Counted from the stretch's first letter, positions 27,797 to 36,206 are shown. The stretch is 64,000 nt of DNA from Chloroflexota bacterium (GCA_024434115.1 QMIT01000015.1:1-64000), one strand, 5' to 3'. Made by a program: numbers and translations. Notes: generated by a model not told the origin, from the sequence alone.

Positions 27797-28603
27797 ATGG
27801 CATCCCCCATCCAGCTTATCGTTACCGACTTGGACGGAACTTTACTCAATAGCAATCACGAAATCAGCCAACGTACCGAGAAATGCCTGCGCGAAGCCAT
27901 GCAGCGGGGTATTCCGTTGATACTTGCCACTGGAAAAACCCGCACCTCCGCTCTCCATATCATTGAACATTTGGGCCTGACTACTCCCGGAGTATACATA
28001 CAAGGGTTAACGGTGTACAGCGGTCAGGGTGATGTTTTATACCAAAAAACTCTCGCTGCCGATCCGGCCCATATCGCGCTTGAAACCGCACTAAAAGGCC
28101 AGTATCCCACCGTTATTTACAGTGGTACTCGCATCCTAACCGACTACAAAAGCCCACAGACCGACCTCCTAACGCATTATCATGAACCCCAACCAGAGGC
28201 CGTTGGGCCACTGCGCCAGATCATTGACCATGTTCCCGTCCATAAACTGACCTTTATTGACGAGCCAAAGCGGATCACTGCCCTCCGCACCAATCTCCAA
28301 GATCAGATTGGTGATGTCGTGACGCTGGTACAAGCCCTTGATACCATGCTGGAAGTGCTACCCCCCGGCGCATCCAAAGGGAACGGCCTCAGCCATCTTT
28401 TGGAACTTATAGATATGCCGCCGGAGCATGTCATTGCGTTTGGGGATGGTGAAAACGACATTGGGATGCTGCAATTGGCGGGGATTGGTGTAGCGATGGG
28501 CAATTCTAAACCAGAGGTGCAAAAATCCGCCGATTATGTCACTGCCAGCAACGACCATGATGGCATCGCCGAGGCTTTAGAGCGTTTTGTCCTAGCCTCC
28601 TGA
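27797..28603 (+). CDS. Cof-type HAD-IIB family hydrolase
   Basis: 268 residues with all four HAD motifs: DLDGT (11-15), ATGKTRTS (motif II region), a KG-containing motif III (PPGASKGNGLSHLL) and FGDGENDIGML (motif IV). The large cap between motifs II and III marks the Cof/IIB subgroup, which dephosphorylates sugar phosphates or other small phosphomonoesters. Substrate is unknown. The last 12 nt overlap the convergent gene at 28592. Confidence 0.9.
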   Translation: MASPIQLIVTDLDGTLLNSNHEISQRTEKCLREAMQRGIPLILATGKTRTSALHIIEHLGLTTPGVYIQGLTVYSGQGDVLYQKTLAADPAHIALETALKGQYPTVIYSGTRILTDYKSPQTDLLTHYHEPQPEAVGPLRQIIDHVPVHKLTFIDEPKRITALRTNLQDQIGDVVTLVQALDTMLEVLPPGASKGNGLSHLLELIDMPPEHVIAFGDGENDIGMLQLAGIGVAMGNSKPEVQKSADYVTASNDHDGIAEALERFVLAS

Positions 28604-29743
28604 TTTGTCCTTAGCCGCCTTTCGGAGCGACTCAACCGGATTGGAGGGCGGGGTGTCTTTGCGCTGGGCTCGTTGAATTGCCGAGAGTGTTTCCGGTTTA
28701 ATATAACCGCGCTCGATGGCATGGGTCGCCGCCGTAATCGTATCTTCGACCAGCAAAATCTCCGTGCCACTTTCCCGTACCGTCTCAATAATGGCCTTGA
28801 CCTCATCATCGCGCCGTTTTTGGCTCACATCGCGGATATAAATCGCCAATATGCGCCCCGGATTCTCAATAGCAACCTGTCCATAGATTTCGGCGTCTTT
28901 TTCACCACTGTCCCCAATGAGAATAAAGGATAGATTGGGATGTGTTTGCAGCAACTCTCGAATGACGGCCAATTTATGCTCAAAACGACCCGGCTTAAAG
29001 AGATATTGCTCACTCAGGCCCAAGTCAGTCATAAAAATTGGGCCAATGGGAATGCCTTGTATCTGCAAAAAATCCAGATACACATCATATAAATTCCAGA
29101 TGCCGCTGGTGACGTAATAAATTGGATTAAAGCCCCCCACTGTTCCCTGCTGTAAGGCATGATAAAACGCGGCTACTCCTGCAAAAGGCAAGCGTGTGCG
29201 GGAGTTACGCAGGAAGGTATTAGTCAACAGTTTCGTAACTTGCACCACATCCGATTTGATGACGGTATCATCCAAATCACTGATTACTCCATATTGAATT
29301 TGGGTTGGCGGAATGAGCACACGGCCTGTTGCCTGAACGGAAATATCTTCAACCAGTTCGATTTTGACATCATGCCAAAATTGATCCTCGGACGGCGTTT
29401 GGCCCAATTCCATATGCACTGCAAAGTACCCATCATCGTTCGCCGTAAATTCCTGCTCCACGTCGCCATAACCAGCCCGAACTTTGGCATATGGAATCTC
29501 ATGGGTATGAAACCGCCGAAAGTTATTGAGGAGGTTTTTCCAGCCACTATCCGTTTCCAATGGGCTGGTTACACGATAATCGGCCACGACCCGCCCTTTG
29601 AGATGCAGCATTTTGCTGGTTCCATGCCCAAGATAGGCTATGATCGTAAGTGGGCCATATTCCTTTCGGCTCCGCCGCAAGCGATCCATCCGATTTTCGA
29701 TTGAGACAGCGAATCGTCGAAAACTAGCTTTTAAATCCGCCAT
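28592..29743 (-). CDS. App1-like phosphatidate phosphatase domain protein (DUF2183)
   Basis: 383 residues. The C-terminal catalytic domain is a HAD-like fold with DLDDTV at 156-161 (SDLDDTVIKSD), PIYYVTSGIWNLYD and FILIGDSGEKDAEIY. This is the pattern of the App1 catalytic domain, which in yeast converts phosphatidate to diacylglycerol. Residues 30-150 form an N-terminal beta-rich part common in bacterial members. GGGAGA sits 5 nt before the ATG. It is divergent from a diacylglycerol-kinase-like gene, which fits a lipid role. Activity of bacterial members is less certain than the fold. Confidence 0.82.
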   Translation of the reverse strand: MADLKASFRRFAVSIENRMDRLRRSRKEYGPLTIIAYLGHGTSKMLHLKGRVVADYRVTSPLETDSGWKNLLNNFRRFHTHEIPYAKVRAGYGDVEQEFTANDDGYFAVHMELGQTPSEDQFWHDVKIELVEDISVQATGRVLIPPTQIQYGVISDLDDTVIKSDVVQVTKLLTNTFLRNSRTRLPFAGVAAFYHALQQGTVGGFNPIYYVTSGIWNLYDVYLDFLQIQGIPIGPIFMTDLGLSEQYLFKPGRFEHKLAVIRELLQTHPNLSFILIGDSGEKDAEIYGQVAIENPGRILAIYIRDVSQKRRDDEVKAIIETVRESGTEILLVEDTITAATHAIERGYIKPETLSAIQRAQRKDTPPSNPVESLRKAAKDKSGG

Positions 29744-29810
29744 GCGATCTCCCGCGTTATAATCTCCTCTAAAGCATATCCGAATCTAGGGAGTGAGGAA
29801 AAGCCAAAAT

Positions 29811-30728
29811 ATGCCCTCTACACGTTATCAAAAGGTGCATATCATCGTCAACCCAGCCGCAGGCCGCGATGAGCCTTTTCTAAAGACGTTAAATGATACC
29901 CTGAATACACTCGAAGTGGACTGGGAAATGTTTATTACGAAGCAGGCGGGCGATGCCACTCGTTTTGCGCAAGCCGCCGTCGAAGCCGGAGTGAATGCTG
30001 TTGCGGCCTATGGGGGTGATGGGACGGTGCGCGAGGTCGCCAATGGCCTCCGCGACAGTCAAATTCCCATGCTCCTTCTACCGGGTGGTACGGCCAATGT
30101 GTTATCCATCGAACTGGGCATCCCGCGTGATTTTTCTCAAGCCATCTCCTTATTAGAGAACAACCGTAGCACCCCCAAAGCGATTGATATGGGCATCGTC
30201 GGCGACCAAGTATTTTTTCATCTAGGGATAGGCCTCGAAGCCGAAATGAATAAGGAAGCAGACCGGGAAGCCAAAAATCGCAATGGCATTTTCGCTTACG
30301 TGAATGCCGCCCTTAAAAATCTCCGTAATTTCCCTACCACCCACTACCATCTGGAATTGGATGGGGAAAAAATCGAGATTGATGGAATCAACTGCATGGT
30401 CACAACCTTTGGCAGTGTGGGGGTCGGTGAACTCAAATTATCACACGCGATAGATGTTAGCGATGGTCTGCTGGATGTGTTGGTCATTCAAGAGGTCAAT
30501 TTGCGAACCGTTTTGTCTGCTGCTGCCGGGGCCGTTTTTTCGGGGGAACTCGCTGGCCCGTTGCAACAGTGGCAGGTGCGAAAAGCCTCAATCGTCGCCG
30601 ACCCGCCGCAGCAAATAGTCTGTGATGGCGAACTGGTCAAGTTCAATAAAATTGATATACAAGTGTTGCCCAAAGCCGTCACCATCCTTGTCCCTACTAA
30701 GGGGTCGCGCCCACCTGCTATAAAATAA
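29811..30728 (+). CDS. Diacylglycerol/lipid kinase family protein (YegS/DgkB-like)
   Basis: 305 residues with the DAGK catalytic domain: IIVNPAAGRDEP (11-22), YGGDGTVREVANGL with GGDGT at 68-72, and LLPGGTANVLS (about 89-99). The C-terminal beta-sandwich follows (VCDGELVKF). It phosphorylates diacylglycerol or a related lipid at the inner membrane face. I choose ATG 29811 over GTG 29793 because AGGAAAAG lies about 10 nt upstream. A strong terminator begins at its stop. Confidence 0.9.
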   Translation: MPSTRYQKVHIIVNPAAGRDEPFLKTLNDTLNTLEVDWEMFITKQAGDATRFAQAAVEAGVNAVAAYGGDGTVREVANGLRDSQIPMLLLPGGTANVLSIELGIPRDFSQAISLLENNRSTPKAIDMGIVGDQVFFHLGIGLEAEMNKEADREAKNRNGIFAYVNAALKNLRNFPTTHYHLELDGEKIEIDGINCMVTTFGSVGVGELKLSHAIDVSDGLLDVLVIQEVNLRTVLSAAAGAVFSGELAGPLQQWQVRKASIVADPPQQIVCDGELVKFNKIDIQVLPKAVTILVPTKGSRPPAIK

Positions 30729-30765
30729 AATCCGCCTAAAGTCCCTAGTCTCATTGGCGGATTTT
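30727..30765 (+). terminator. Rho-independent terminator after the lipid kinase gene
   Basis: AAAATCCGCC (30727-30736) and GGCGGATTTT (30756-30765) form a perfect 10-bp stem whose right arm ends in four T, with a 19-nt loop. It overlaps the last bases of the stop codon region. Confidence 0.85.
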
Positions 30766-30865
30766 CCCTTATGCTAAAAGTCAGTGGGGATTGTAACGAA
30801 TAGTAGCAACCCCAAGACTAAACAGCCTCAAGAGGATGCCATCGCTGTGCAGGAGGGCTGGCAGC

Positions 30866-31249
30866 ATGTCAGAGAAGCAGATTTTGTTAGTTGATGATGA
30901 ACCGTCGCTTTTGGAAATTTTTGGCACCATGCTCAAGCGTCAAGGTTTCACTGTTTGGAAGGCCACCAACGCGCTAGATGCCTTAGATTTGATGCGCAAT
31001 ATCAAACCCGACCTATTCATTTTAGATGTGATGATGCCGGGGATGAATGGCATCGAGCTTTGCCGCGAACTGCGCACATGGCCCGATACCCATACCACCC
31101 CCGTCATGATGCTCTCGGCACTGGGTGATTCGCACACCCAACGCGCTAGTATTGATGCGGGAGCCGATCTTTATCTGCAAAAACCGATTCTCCCGCGTGA
31201 ATTGGTTAGTCGTGTACAGGAATTAGTCGGGGAATTGATGCCCCACTAG
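30866..31249 (+). CDS. Single-domain response regulator (CheY-like)
   Basis: A 127-residue stand-alone receiver: acidic pair VDDE (9-12), phosphoacceptor Asp54 in FILDVMMPGM, Ser/Thr in MMLSALGD, and the conserved Lys in LQKPILPREL. There is no output domain, so it must signal by protein contact. AGGAGG at 30851-30856 is 9 nt before the ATG, which sets the start; an upstream in-frame codon at 30836 is unlikely. Its 3' end overlaps the convergent ABC gene by 27 nt. The partner kinase is not adjacent. Confidence 0.9.
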   Translation: MSEKQILLVDDEPSLLEIFGTMLKRQGFTVWKATNALDALDLMRNIKPDLFILDVMMPGMNGIELCRELRTWPDTHTTPVMMLSALGDSHTQRASIDAGADLYLQKPILPRELVSRVQELVGELMPH

Positions 31250-33193
31250 CTCACGGCTAAATTGGGTTTCATACAACTGCCGATAGAGGCCATTTTGCGC
31301 CAGCAATTCGCTGTGTGTGCCACGCTCAACCACCTGCCCACGATCCATGACTAAAATGAGGTCGGCAGCAAGGATGGTGCTAAGGCGATGAGCAATCACA
31401 ATGCTGGTGCGCCCTGCCATGACCCTTTTGAGCGCGTCTTGGATGAGCGCCTCCGATTGACTGTCGAGGTGACTGGTGGCCTCATCTAACACCAAGATAC
31501 GCGGATTTTTGAGGATAACACGGGCAATGGCAAGGCGTTGTTTTTCGCCCCCACTCAACCGATAACCGCGTTCCCCCACAATCGTCTCATAACCATTCGG
31601 CAGGCCCATAATGAAATCATGGATGTTCGCCGCCCGACATGCCGCCTCGATTTGAGCTTGGGTGGCGTCCAACCGCGCATAGAGCAAATTGGTGCGGATG
31701 GTATCATGAAACAGGTGCGTTTCTTGTGTCACCATACCCACATTTTCCGCCAGCGAATCTAAAGACACATCCCGTAAATCATGCCCATCTAGCAAAATCC
31801 GGCCTGCGGTGGGGTCATATAAACGGGGGACGAGATACGTCGTGGTAGTTTTGCCTGCCCCACTCGGTCCAACCAATGCCACCAATTGCCCCGGCTGAAT
31901 GGTAAACGATACTCCATCCAATGCTTGCACTCGTGCTTGGCTATAGGCGCTCGGTTCAGCCACTTCCTCAATGACCTCCGCTTTTGCTGCCCCGTTAGTA
32001 TCCCCCGACAGCACCGCTTCCACTTGATGTACCTGTCCATGCCGCCGCACATAACTGAGGCCGATTTCATTCTCGGTGTCATAACGAAACGAGACATTTT
32101 CAAACTCAATGCGTCCCTGCACATTGTCCAGAACCCGCGCATCCGGCTTTTCGGCAATATCCAACGGCAAATCAATCACCTCAAACACGCGCTCAAAGCT
32201 GACCAACGAGGTCGCAAAACTAATCGGTGCATTCGAGAGACTTTGCAAGGTGCTGTAAAACTGACCCAGATAGGCGCTAAAAGCCACAATCGTGCCGATG
32301 GTAAATACCCCTTTCAGCACCATATAGCCACCAACCCAATAGACCACCGCCGTGCCGATTGCCCCTAGCAGGCCCATCACCACCGAAAAACGCACTGAGG
32401 CCACTGAGCGTTTGACGCCAATATCGCGTACCATCCCCGCATGTTGATCGAAACGATTGACTTCCTCGCGCCGCCGCCCAAAAAGTTTGACCAGCAGCAC
32501 CCCGCCAATATTTAGCGTTTCGTGCATGAGGGCGTTCATTTTGGCGTTGTCGTCCATAGATTCGCGGGCCAAGTCGCGCTGAATGGTGCTAGAGCGTTTT
32601 GCCAGCGGAATCAGCAGCGGCAAAATCAAGATACCCAGTGCGGTCAATCGCCATTCCAACGCCAGCATGACCACCAATGTTGCGATTAATTGCACCAGAT
32701 GGCTAATAATATCCACAATCGTATTGCTGATGGCGGATTGTGCATCTTTGACATCATTATTGAGGCGGCTCATCAACTCGCCTGTTTTGGTGTTGGTATA
32801 AAACCGCAGCGACATCTTTTGCAGATGGTTATAGAGGCCCATGCGTAAATCATAGGTCACGCCTTCTGCCACTGTCGAACTCAGCCGCTTTTGCCAAATT
32901 TTGAGCGCTCCACCCATCAGCGGAATGAAAAACAAGCCGACAGCCAACAGATTCAGCCGTCCCAAATCCTTTTCGGGTAGGGTAACATCAATCAAATCGC
33001 GGAAAATCAGCGGGCGCAGCAACCCGACCAGTGTAGTAAACAAAATCACCGCCAGCATCGCGCTAATTTGGCGGCGATAGGGTCGGGCATAGGTGAATAC
33101 CCGTTTGATGAGCGGCCATGTGATACTGACCGTTTGACCATCTTTGTTACGCATAAAAGGCAGGGTCAGGGCCTTGCCTTGTTTTTGGGCCAT
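31223..33193 (-). CDS. ABC exporter, fused membrane and ATPase domains (MsbA/LmrA-type)
   Basis: About 656 residues. A six-helix ABC membrane domain (about 35-320) is followed by an ATPase domain with Walker A GPSGAGKT, signature LSGGEKQR, Walker B ILVLDEATS and the H-loop VIAHRLS. A spacer of about 45 residues after the first strand of the ATPase (including YVRRHGQVHQVEAVLSGD) is an insertion not usual in the family. It probably works as a homodimer exporting a lipid or drug. ATG 33193 is preceded by AAAGGAGC. Confidence 0.9.
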   Translation of the reverse strand: MAQKQGKALTLPFMRNKDGQTVSITWPLIKRVFTYARPYRRQISAMLAVILFTTLVGLLRPLIFRDLIDVTLPEKDLGRLNLLAVGLFFIPLMGGALKIWQKRLSSTVAEGVTYDLRMGLYNHLQKMSLRFYTNTKTGELMSRLNNDVKDAQSAISNTIVDIISHLVQLIATLVVMLALEWRLTALGILILPLLIPLAKRSSTIQRDLARESMDDNAKMNALMHETLNIGGVLLVKLFGRRREEVNRFDQHAGMVRDIGVKRSVASVRFSVVMGLLGAIGTAVVYWVGGYMVLKGVFTIGTIVAFSAYLGQFYSTLQSLSNAPISFATSLVSFERVFEVIDLPLDIAEKPDARVLDNVQGRIEFENVSFRYDTENEIGLSYVRRHGQVHQVEAVLSGDTNGAAKAEVIEEVAEPSAYSQARVQALDGVSFTIQPGQLVALVGPSGAGKTTTTYLVPRLYDPTAGRILLDGHDLRDVSLDSLAENVGMVTQETHLFHDTIRTNLLYARLDATQAQIEAACRAANIHDFIMGLPNGYETIVGERGYRLSGGEKQRLAIARVILKNPRILVLDEATSHLDSQSEALIQDALKRVMAGRTSIVIAHRLSTILAADLILVMDRGQVVERGTHSELLAQNGLYRQLYETQFSRELVGHQFPD

Positions 33194-33329
33194 TTTGCTC
33201 CTTTGCAGAAAACCCAATATAGAATTCGCAACAATCATAATACGACAATACACCGCTGATGTTCCCATTTCAGCGATTTTCTTATAAAAATCTATTGTGG
33301 CTTGTCAAACAGGCAGGGAGAAATAACCT

Positions 33330-34184
33330 ATGATGCTAGAACTCGCAGTTGGCGACGCTTATGGGGCAGGCTTTGAATACGCGACGGACAACATTACACG
33401 CTTAAATGATCTATCAAATTACGTGAAGCATCCTAAACATCATATTTTACCGGGGCATTATACCGACGACACCCAGATGAGTATTGCAATCGCCGAGGTC
33501 ATCATCGCTGGCTTGGAATGGGCACCCCTTAATCTTGCGACCCGCTTTGTCAAAGCCTTTAAACGTGATCCCCGTGAAGGGTACGCAGGTTCATTTTATG
33601 GTTTTTTGCAGCAGGTACACGATGGGGCAGAATTCTTGGCAAAAATCATCCCCGACAGCGACAAAAGTGGCGCAGCAATGCGGGCCATCCCAATTGGCAT
33701 CTTTCCAACCATTGGGGAAGTCATCGAAAAATCCAAAATACAAGCGGCCATCACCCACAATACACCGGATGGTATCCAAGCGGCTACTGCGGCGGCGTTG
33801 ATGTCTCATTATTTTATCTACCACCTCGGCCCAAAAGCAGAACTTGGTCAATTTTTAGAACAGCATGTACCAAATAGCCACATATGGTCAAAGCCTTATG
33901 TGGGCAAGGTCAAAGCAAAAGGCTGGATGAGTGTGCAGGCCGCCATTACCGCCGTAATGCGAAACGACAGCATGAGTAGTTTACTGAAAGACTGTATTGC
34001 ATTTACAGGCGATGTGGACACCGTTGCCACGATTGCGCTCGGTGCGGCTTGCAACTGCCAAGAAATCACACAGGATTTGCCGTCTCACCTATTAGATATG
34101 CTTGAAAATGGGCCGTATGGCAAGGATTACTTAATCAGTCTTGATGCAAGATTGGCTGAAATTATACAAAAACATCATCAATAA
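33330..34184 (+). CDS. ADP-ribosylglycohydrolase family protein
   Basis: 284 residues of the ARH/DraG fold. The N-terminal GDAYGAGFE and TDDTQM are the first metal-binding signature, and FTGDVDTVATIALGAA carries the second Asp set. Members remove ADP-ribose from Arg, Ser or other acceptors using a two-metal centre. It may reverse ADP-ribosylation of a cell target or process free ADP-ribose compounds. GGGAG lies upstream of the ATG pair at 33330/33333. It lies just before the inverted-repeat operator of the RHH module, on the same strand, so read-through is possible. Confidence 0.88.
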   Translation: MMLELAVGDAYGAGFEYATDNITRLNDLSNYVKHPKHHILPGHYTDDTQMSIAIAEVIIAGLEWAPLNLATRFVKAFKRDPREGYAGSFYGFLQQVHDGAEFLAKIIPDSDKSGAAMRAIPIGIFPTIGEVIEKSKIQAAITHNTPDGIQAATAAALMSHYFIYHLGPKAELGQFLEQHVPNSHIWSKPYVGKVKAKGWMSVQAAITAVMRNDSMSSLLKDCIAFTGDVDTVATIALGAACNCQEITQDLPSHLLDMLENGPYGKDYLISLDARLAEIIQKHHQ

Positions 34185-34185
34185 T

Positions 34186-34267
34186 CATCCATATACCATC
34201 CAGTGGGATGTTGACAGGATGTTTTTCTCGTGATACCATATTCCATATAACATCCCACTGGATGGTA
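34186..34267. promoter_or_regulatory. Large inverted repeat with CATCC/GGATG half-sites, probable RHH operator
   Basis: Two 19-bp arms, 34194-34212 and 34249-34267, are perfect reverse complements separated by 36 bp. Each arm holds CATCC and GGATG in dyad order. Counting all copies, CATCC lies at 34186, 34197 and 34251 and GGATG at 34206, 34217 and 34260; pairs at 34186/34197 and 34206/34217 are spaced 11 bp, one helical turn. The right arm runs into the ribosome site AAGGAG of the next gene. Such pentamer arrays suit ribbon-helix-helix dimers, and the next-but-one gene encodes one. Confidence 0.7.
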
Positions 34268-34281
34268 AGGAGATGGTCAAT

Positions 34282-34545
34282 ATGGGACAGGCAATTATTC
34301 CGAGTGTACCCGACAGCATCGGCTATATTTATCTCAGTCGCCAACGCCTCGAAGCCTACCGCAGTCTGGGCCAAGTCCTCTCGATGAAGGTCATTGGCAT
34401 TCTTGCGATTGACGACAGCACCCCACCCGACCTAGTAGCCGAGACTTTATCCAGCCTTACGGTCTATGGGGCAATTATCGCCAGTCCGACCATACATGCC
34501 GCCCTCGCTCACCATGTCAAACTTATTGGTCTCACATTGGAGTAG
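34282..34545 (+). CDS. Small protein homologous to the C-terminal domain of the adjacent RHH regulator
   Basis: About 87 residues and no family I can name. Its core (RQRLEAYRSLG, SMKVIGILAIDD, LSSLTVYGAII) aligns along its length with residues about 63-123 of the next protein (RKDLEAVAAKG, EIKVVGMAFIDN, IHSLEVRGVLR), but it has no DNA-binding part. ATG 34282 is chosen because AAGGAG at 34267-34272 lies 9 nt upstream; ATG 34273 abuts that site. It ends 5 nt before the regulator and is surely co-transcribed. It could form mixed oligomers with the regulator or share its ligand; this is inference. Confidence 0.75.
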   Translation: MGQAIIPSVPDSIGYIYLSRQRLEAYRSLGQVLSMKVIGILAIDDSTPPDLVAETLSSLTVYGAIIASPTIHAALAHHVKLIGLTLE

Positions 34546-34550
34546 CAACC

Positions 34551-34943
34551 ATGACTGAAAACACAACCGAAAAAATCACCATCAATTTGAGTGTCGTGGA
34601 CTTAGGCAAAATTGATCTACTGGTCGAAGAAGGCTTCTATTCGACCCGCACTGACTTAATCAAGACCGCCGTCCGCAATCTGCTCAATACGCATGAATCA
34701 CATATTGGGCAAGTTGTCACGCGCAAATCTTTTGCTATCGGTATCGTCAGTTATGGGCGCAAAGACCTAGAAGCCGTCGCTGCCAAAGGTCAACCCCTTG
34801 AAATTAAAGTCGTTGGCATGGCGTTTATAGATAATAATGTGACCCCCGAACTCGCCCAAGCCGCGATTCATTCATTGGAGGTCAGGGGCGTGCTGCGGGC
34901 CAGTGAAGCCGTCAAAAAAGCGCTGGGCGATAAAATCAAATAA
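34551..34943 (+). CDS. Ribbon-helix-helix (CopG-like) transcriptional regulator with C-terminal domain
   Basis: 130 residues. Residues about 8-48 form a ribbon-helix-helix: the strand KITINLSVVDLGKIDLLV, then helices around GFYSTRTDLIKTAVRNLL. A C-terminal domain (about 55-125) of alternating strands and helices follows, like that of the neighbouring small protein. Actinobacteria and Chloroflexota carry similar CopG-type proteins whose ligand is not known to me. It is a likely autoregulator acting on the inverted repeat 284 bp upstream of its own start. Its stop abuts the stop of the convergent GNAT gene. Confidence 0.85.
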   Translation: MTENTTEKITINLSVVDLGKIDLLVEEGFYSTRTDLIKTAVRNLLNTHESHIGQVVTRKSFAIGIVSYGRKDLEAVAAKGQPLEIKVVGMAFIDNNVTPELAQAAIHSLEVRGVLRASEAVKKALGDKIK

Positions 34944-35420
34944 CTAGACGTGCTTCACATACGTCACTTCTTCCGCCAGATAATGCGGATGCTGCACATA
35001 CCATTCCACTTGTGGAGAATGTGGAATAGTTTGCACCGTCTTTTCGACAGGTGTCTCCACAAATCCCAAACGCTGAAAAAAGCCCCCTGCCTCGGTGCTA
35101 AACACAAATAGCTGAGTGAGACCACGCTGACGGGTTAATTCCTCCACATATTCAACAATGGCCTGCCCCAACCCGGCTTTTCGATAGGCAGGTTCAACAT
35201 ACAGCGACCCCAAAAGTGCCCCGTGTTCATCCGGCTCAAAACGCGCAAACCCGACGATGTGATCCCCATCAAAAGCTGCCTGAAATAATGAACGCACGGG
35301 GTCAATGTCTGCCCACTGCATTGGAATAGTTTTGAGGCGCTCAAAAATGGCTAAAAATTCCGCCGCCGATGCAGGTCGAATCTCTATCACTCGGGACTCC
35401 TTATTTATATGAGGTGACAT
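34944..35420 (-). CDS. GNAT family N-acetyltransferase
   Basis: About 158 residues from ATG 35420. The GNAT core is clear: GSLYVEPAYRKAGLGQAIV carries the acetyl-CoA-binding R/Q-x-x-G-x-G/A motif, followed by LFVFSTEAGGFFQRLGF. It would acetylate a small amine or a protein amino group; the acceptor is unknown. An upstream in-frame start at 35492 is possible, and no ribosome site supports either strongly. It converges exactly with the RHH gene, with no gap and no terminator. Confidence 0.82.
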   Translation of the reverse strand: MSPHINKESRVIEIRPASAAEFLAIFERLKTIPMQWADIDPVRSLFQAAFDGDHIVGFARFEPDEHGALLGSLYVEPAYRKAGLGQAIVEYVEELTRQRGLTQLFVFSTEAGGFFQRLGFVETPVEKTVQTIPHSPQVEWYVQHPHYLAEEVTYVKHV

Positions 35421-35567
35421 TGGCAAACGAATTTTACCGCCCGCCGCAACCCTCATAAACAAATTACGTATAAAGAATATAACCCTCCCCAAAAGAGGGG
35501 TATTTCGGCCTTGTAGATTGTCCTAGAATAAACCATCAACGATAAACCCGGTTCAGGAGTAAACATC

Positions 35568-35888
35568 ATGTGGTGGTGGGGTCATGGCGGAAAACATACG
35601 ATGTGGAGATTTAGCTGGCTGATGTGGCCGCTTGGTTGGCTGGCTTTTACCGCCGTTTCAAAGGGTATTGCCTACATTGGCGACAACCCTATCATTCTCG
35701 GTGTTACATTCGCGCTGGCAATCCCATTCTTGTTTTTGGGCATGGGGATTCAATTGGTGAAGGGCTGGCAGCAAAACAACAGCGGCCCGATTAAACGTAA
35801 AAATGAGACTCTAGCCAAGCACAAAAACGATGACCAACCCCGCCGTTACATGCGGAGCGATGATGGTGAGTTGATCGAAATTACCTAA
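35568..35888 (+). CDS. Small Trp-rich two-helix membrane protein, unknown function
   Basis: 106 residues with AGGAG 8-9 nt before the ATG. The N-terminus is unusual, with tryptophans and histidines (MWWWGHGGKHTMW), followed by a hydrophobic stretch (about 13-32), a second helix (about 41-62) and a basic, then acidic, cytoplasmic tail ending DDGELIEIT. No family recognised. It stands alone between a divergent GNAT gene and the sigma factor region. Confidence 0.7.
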   Translation: MWWWGHGGKHTMWRFSWLMWPLGWLAFTAVSKGIAYIGDNPIILGVTFALAIPFLFLGMGIQLVKGWQQNNSGPIKRKNETLAKHKNDDQPRRYMRSDDGELIEIT

Positions 35889-36206
35889 TTTTTCATTGAG
35901 AGCAAATCCTGTAAGCCCTCGATCAAACCTTCTTCGTATTTCCTCACTTACGGCGGTTGTATATCCTAAACAGATGGCAACCGCTGATCTGCTTTTTGCG
36001 TCTATCAAAGAGAATTCCCCTATCCTCGCCATTAGCTGAATAGGGGTGGGGGGGAGAACCTATTCAGCCTCGAAGATAGGGGATTTATAATAGCTATCGT
36101 TTCCCAACTCGACATTAGATTTCTGGACGGGGAAAACTCATCAAATTTTAATGTCGCGGCAGATATGCTACACTAAGCATATTCATTCATGGTAGCTCAT
36201 TAGCAT
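35889..36206. other. 318-nt non-coding region with two dyads
   Basis: No credible ORF is seen. The stretch holds a long nested hairpin (36017-36082) and an 8-bp inverted repeat, CGACATTA (36110-36117) and TAATGTCG (36149-36156). The promoter for the sigma factor gene must lie in the last part; TATGCT near 36164 could be a -10, but no -35 is convincing. Confidence 0.6.
36017..36082 (+). ncRNA. Long nested RNA hairpin upstream of the sigma factor gene
   Basis: The outer stem is CCCCTATCCTCG (36017-36028) with CGAAGATAGGGG (36071-36082), one mismatch. The inner stem GCTGAATAGG (36035-36044) pairs perfectly with CCTATTCAGC (36059-36068), with a 14-nt G-rich loop. An asymmetric internal loop lies between the stems. 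No T-run follows, so it may be a structured leader or the strong terminator of the preceding gene rather than a simple intrinsic terminator. Confidence 0.45.

Noticed and set aside
33330..34943. A complete toxin-antitoxin system
   Set aside because: RHH and ADP-ribosylglycohydrolase proteins are present, but no toxin or ADP-ribosyltransferase motif is visible, so only a regulatory module is claimed.
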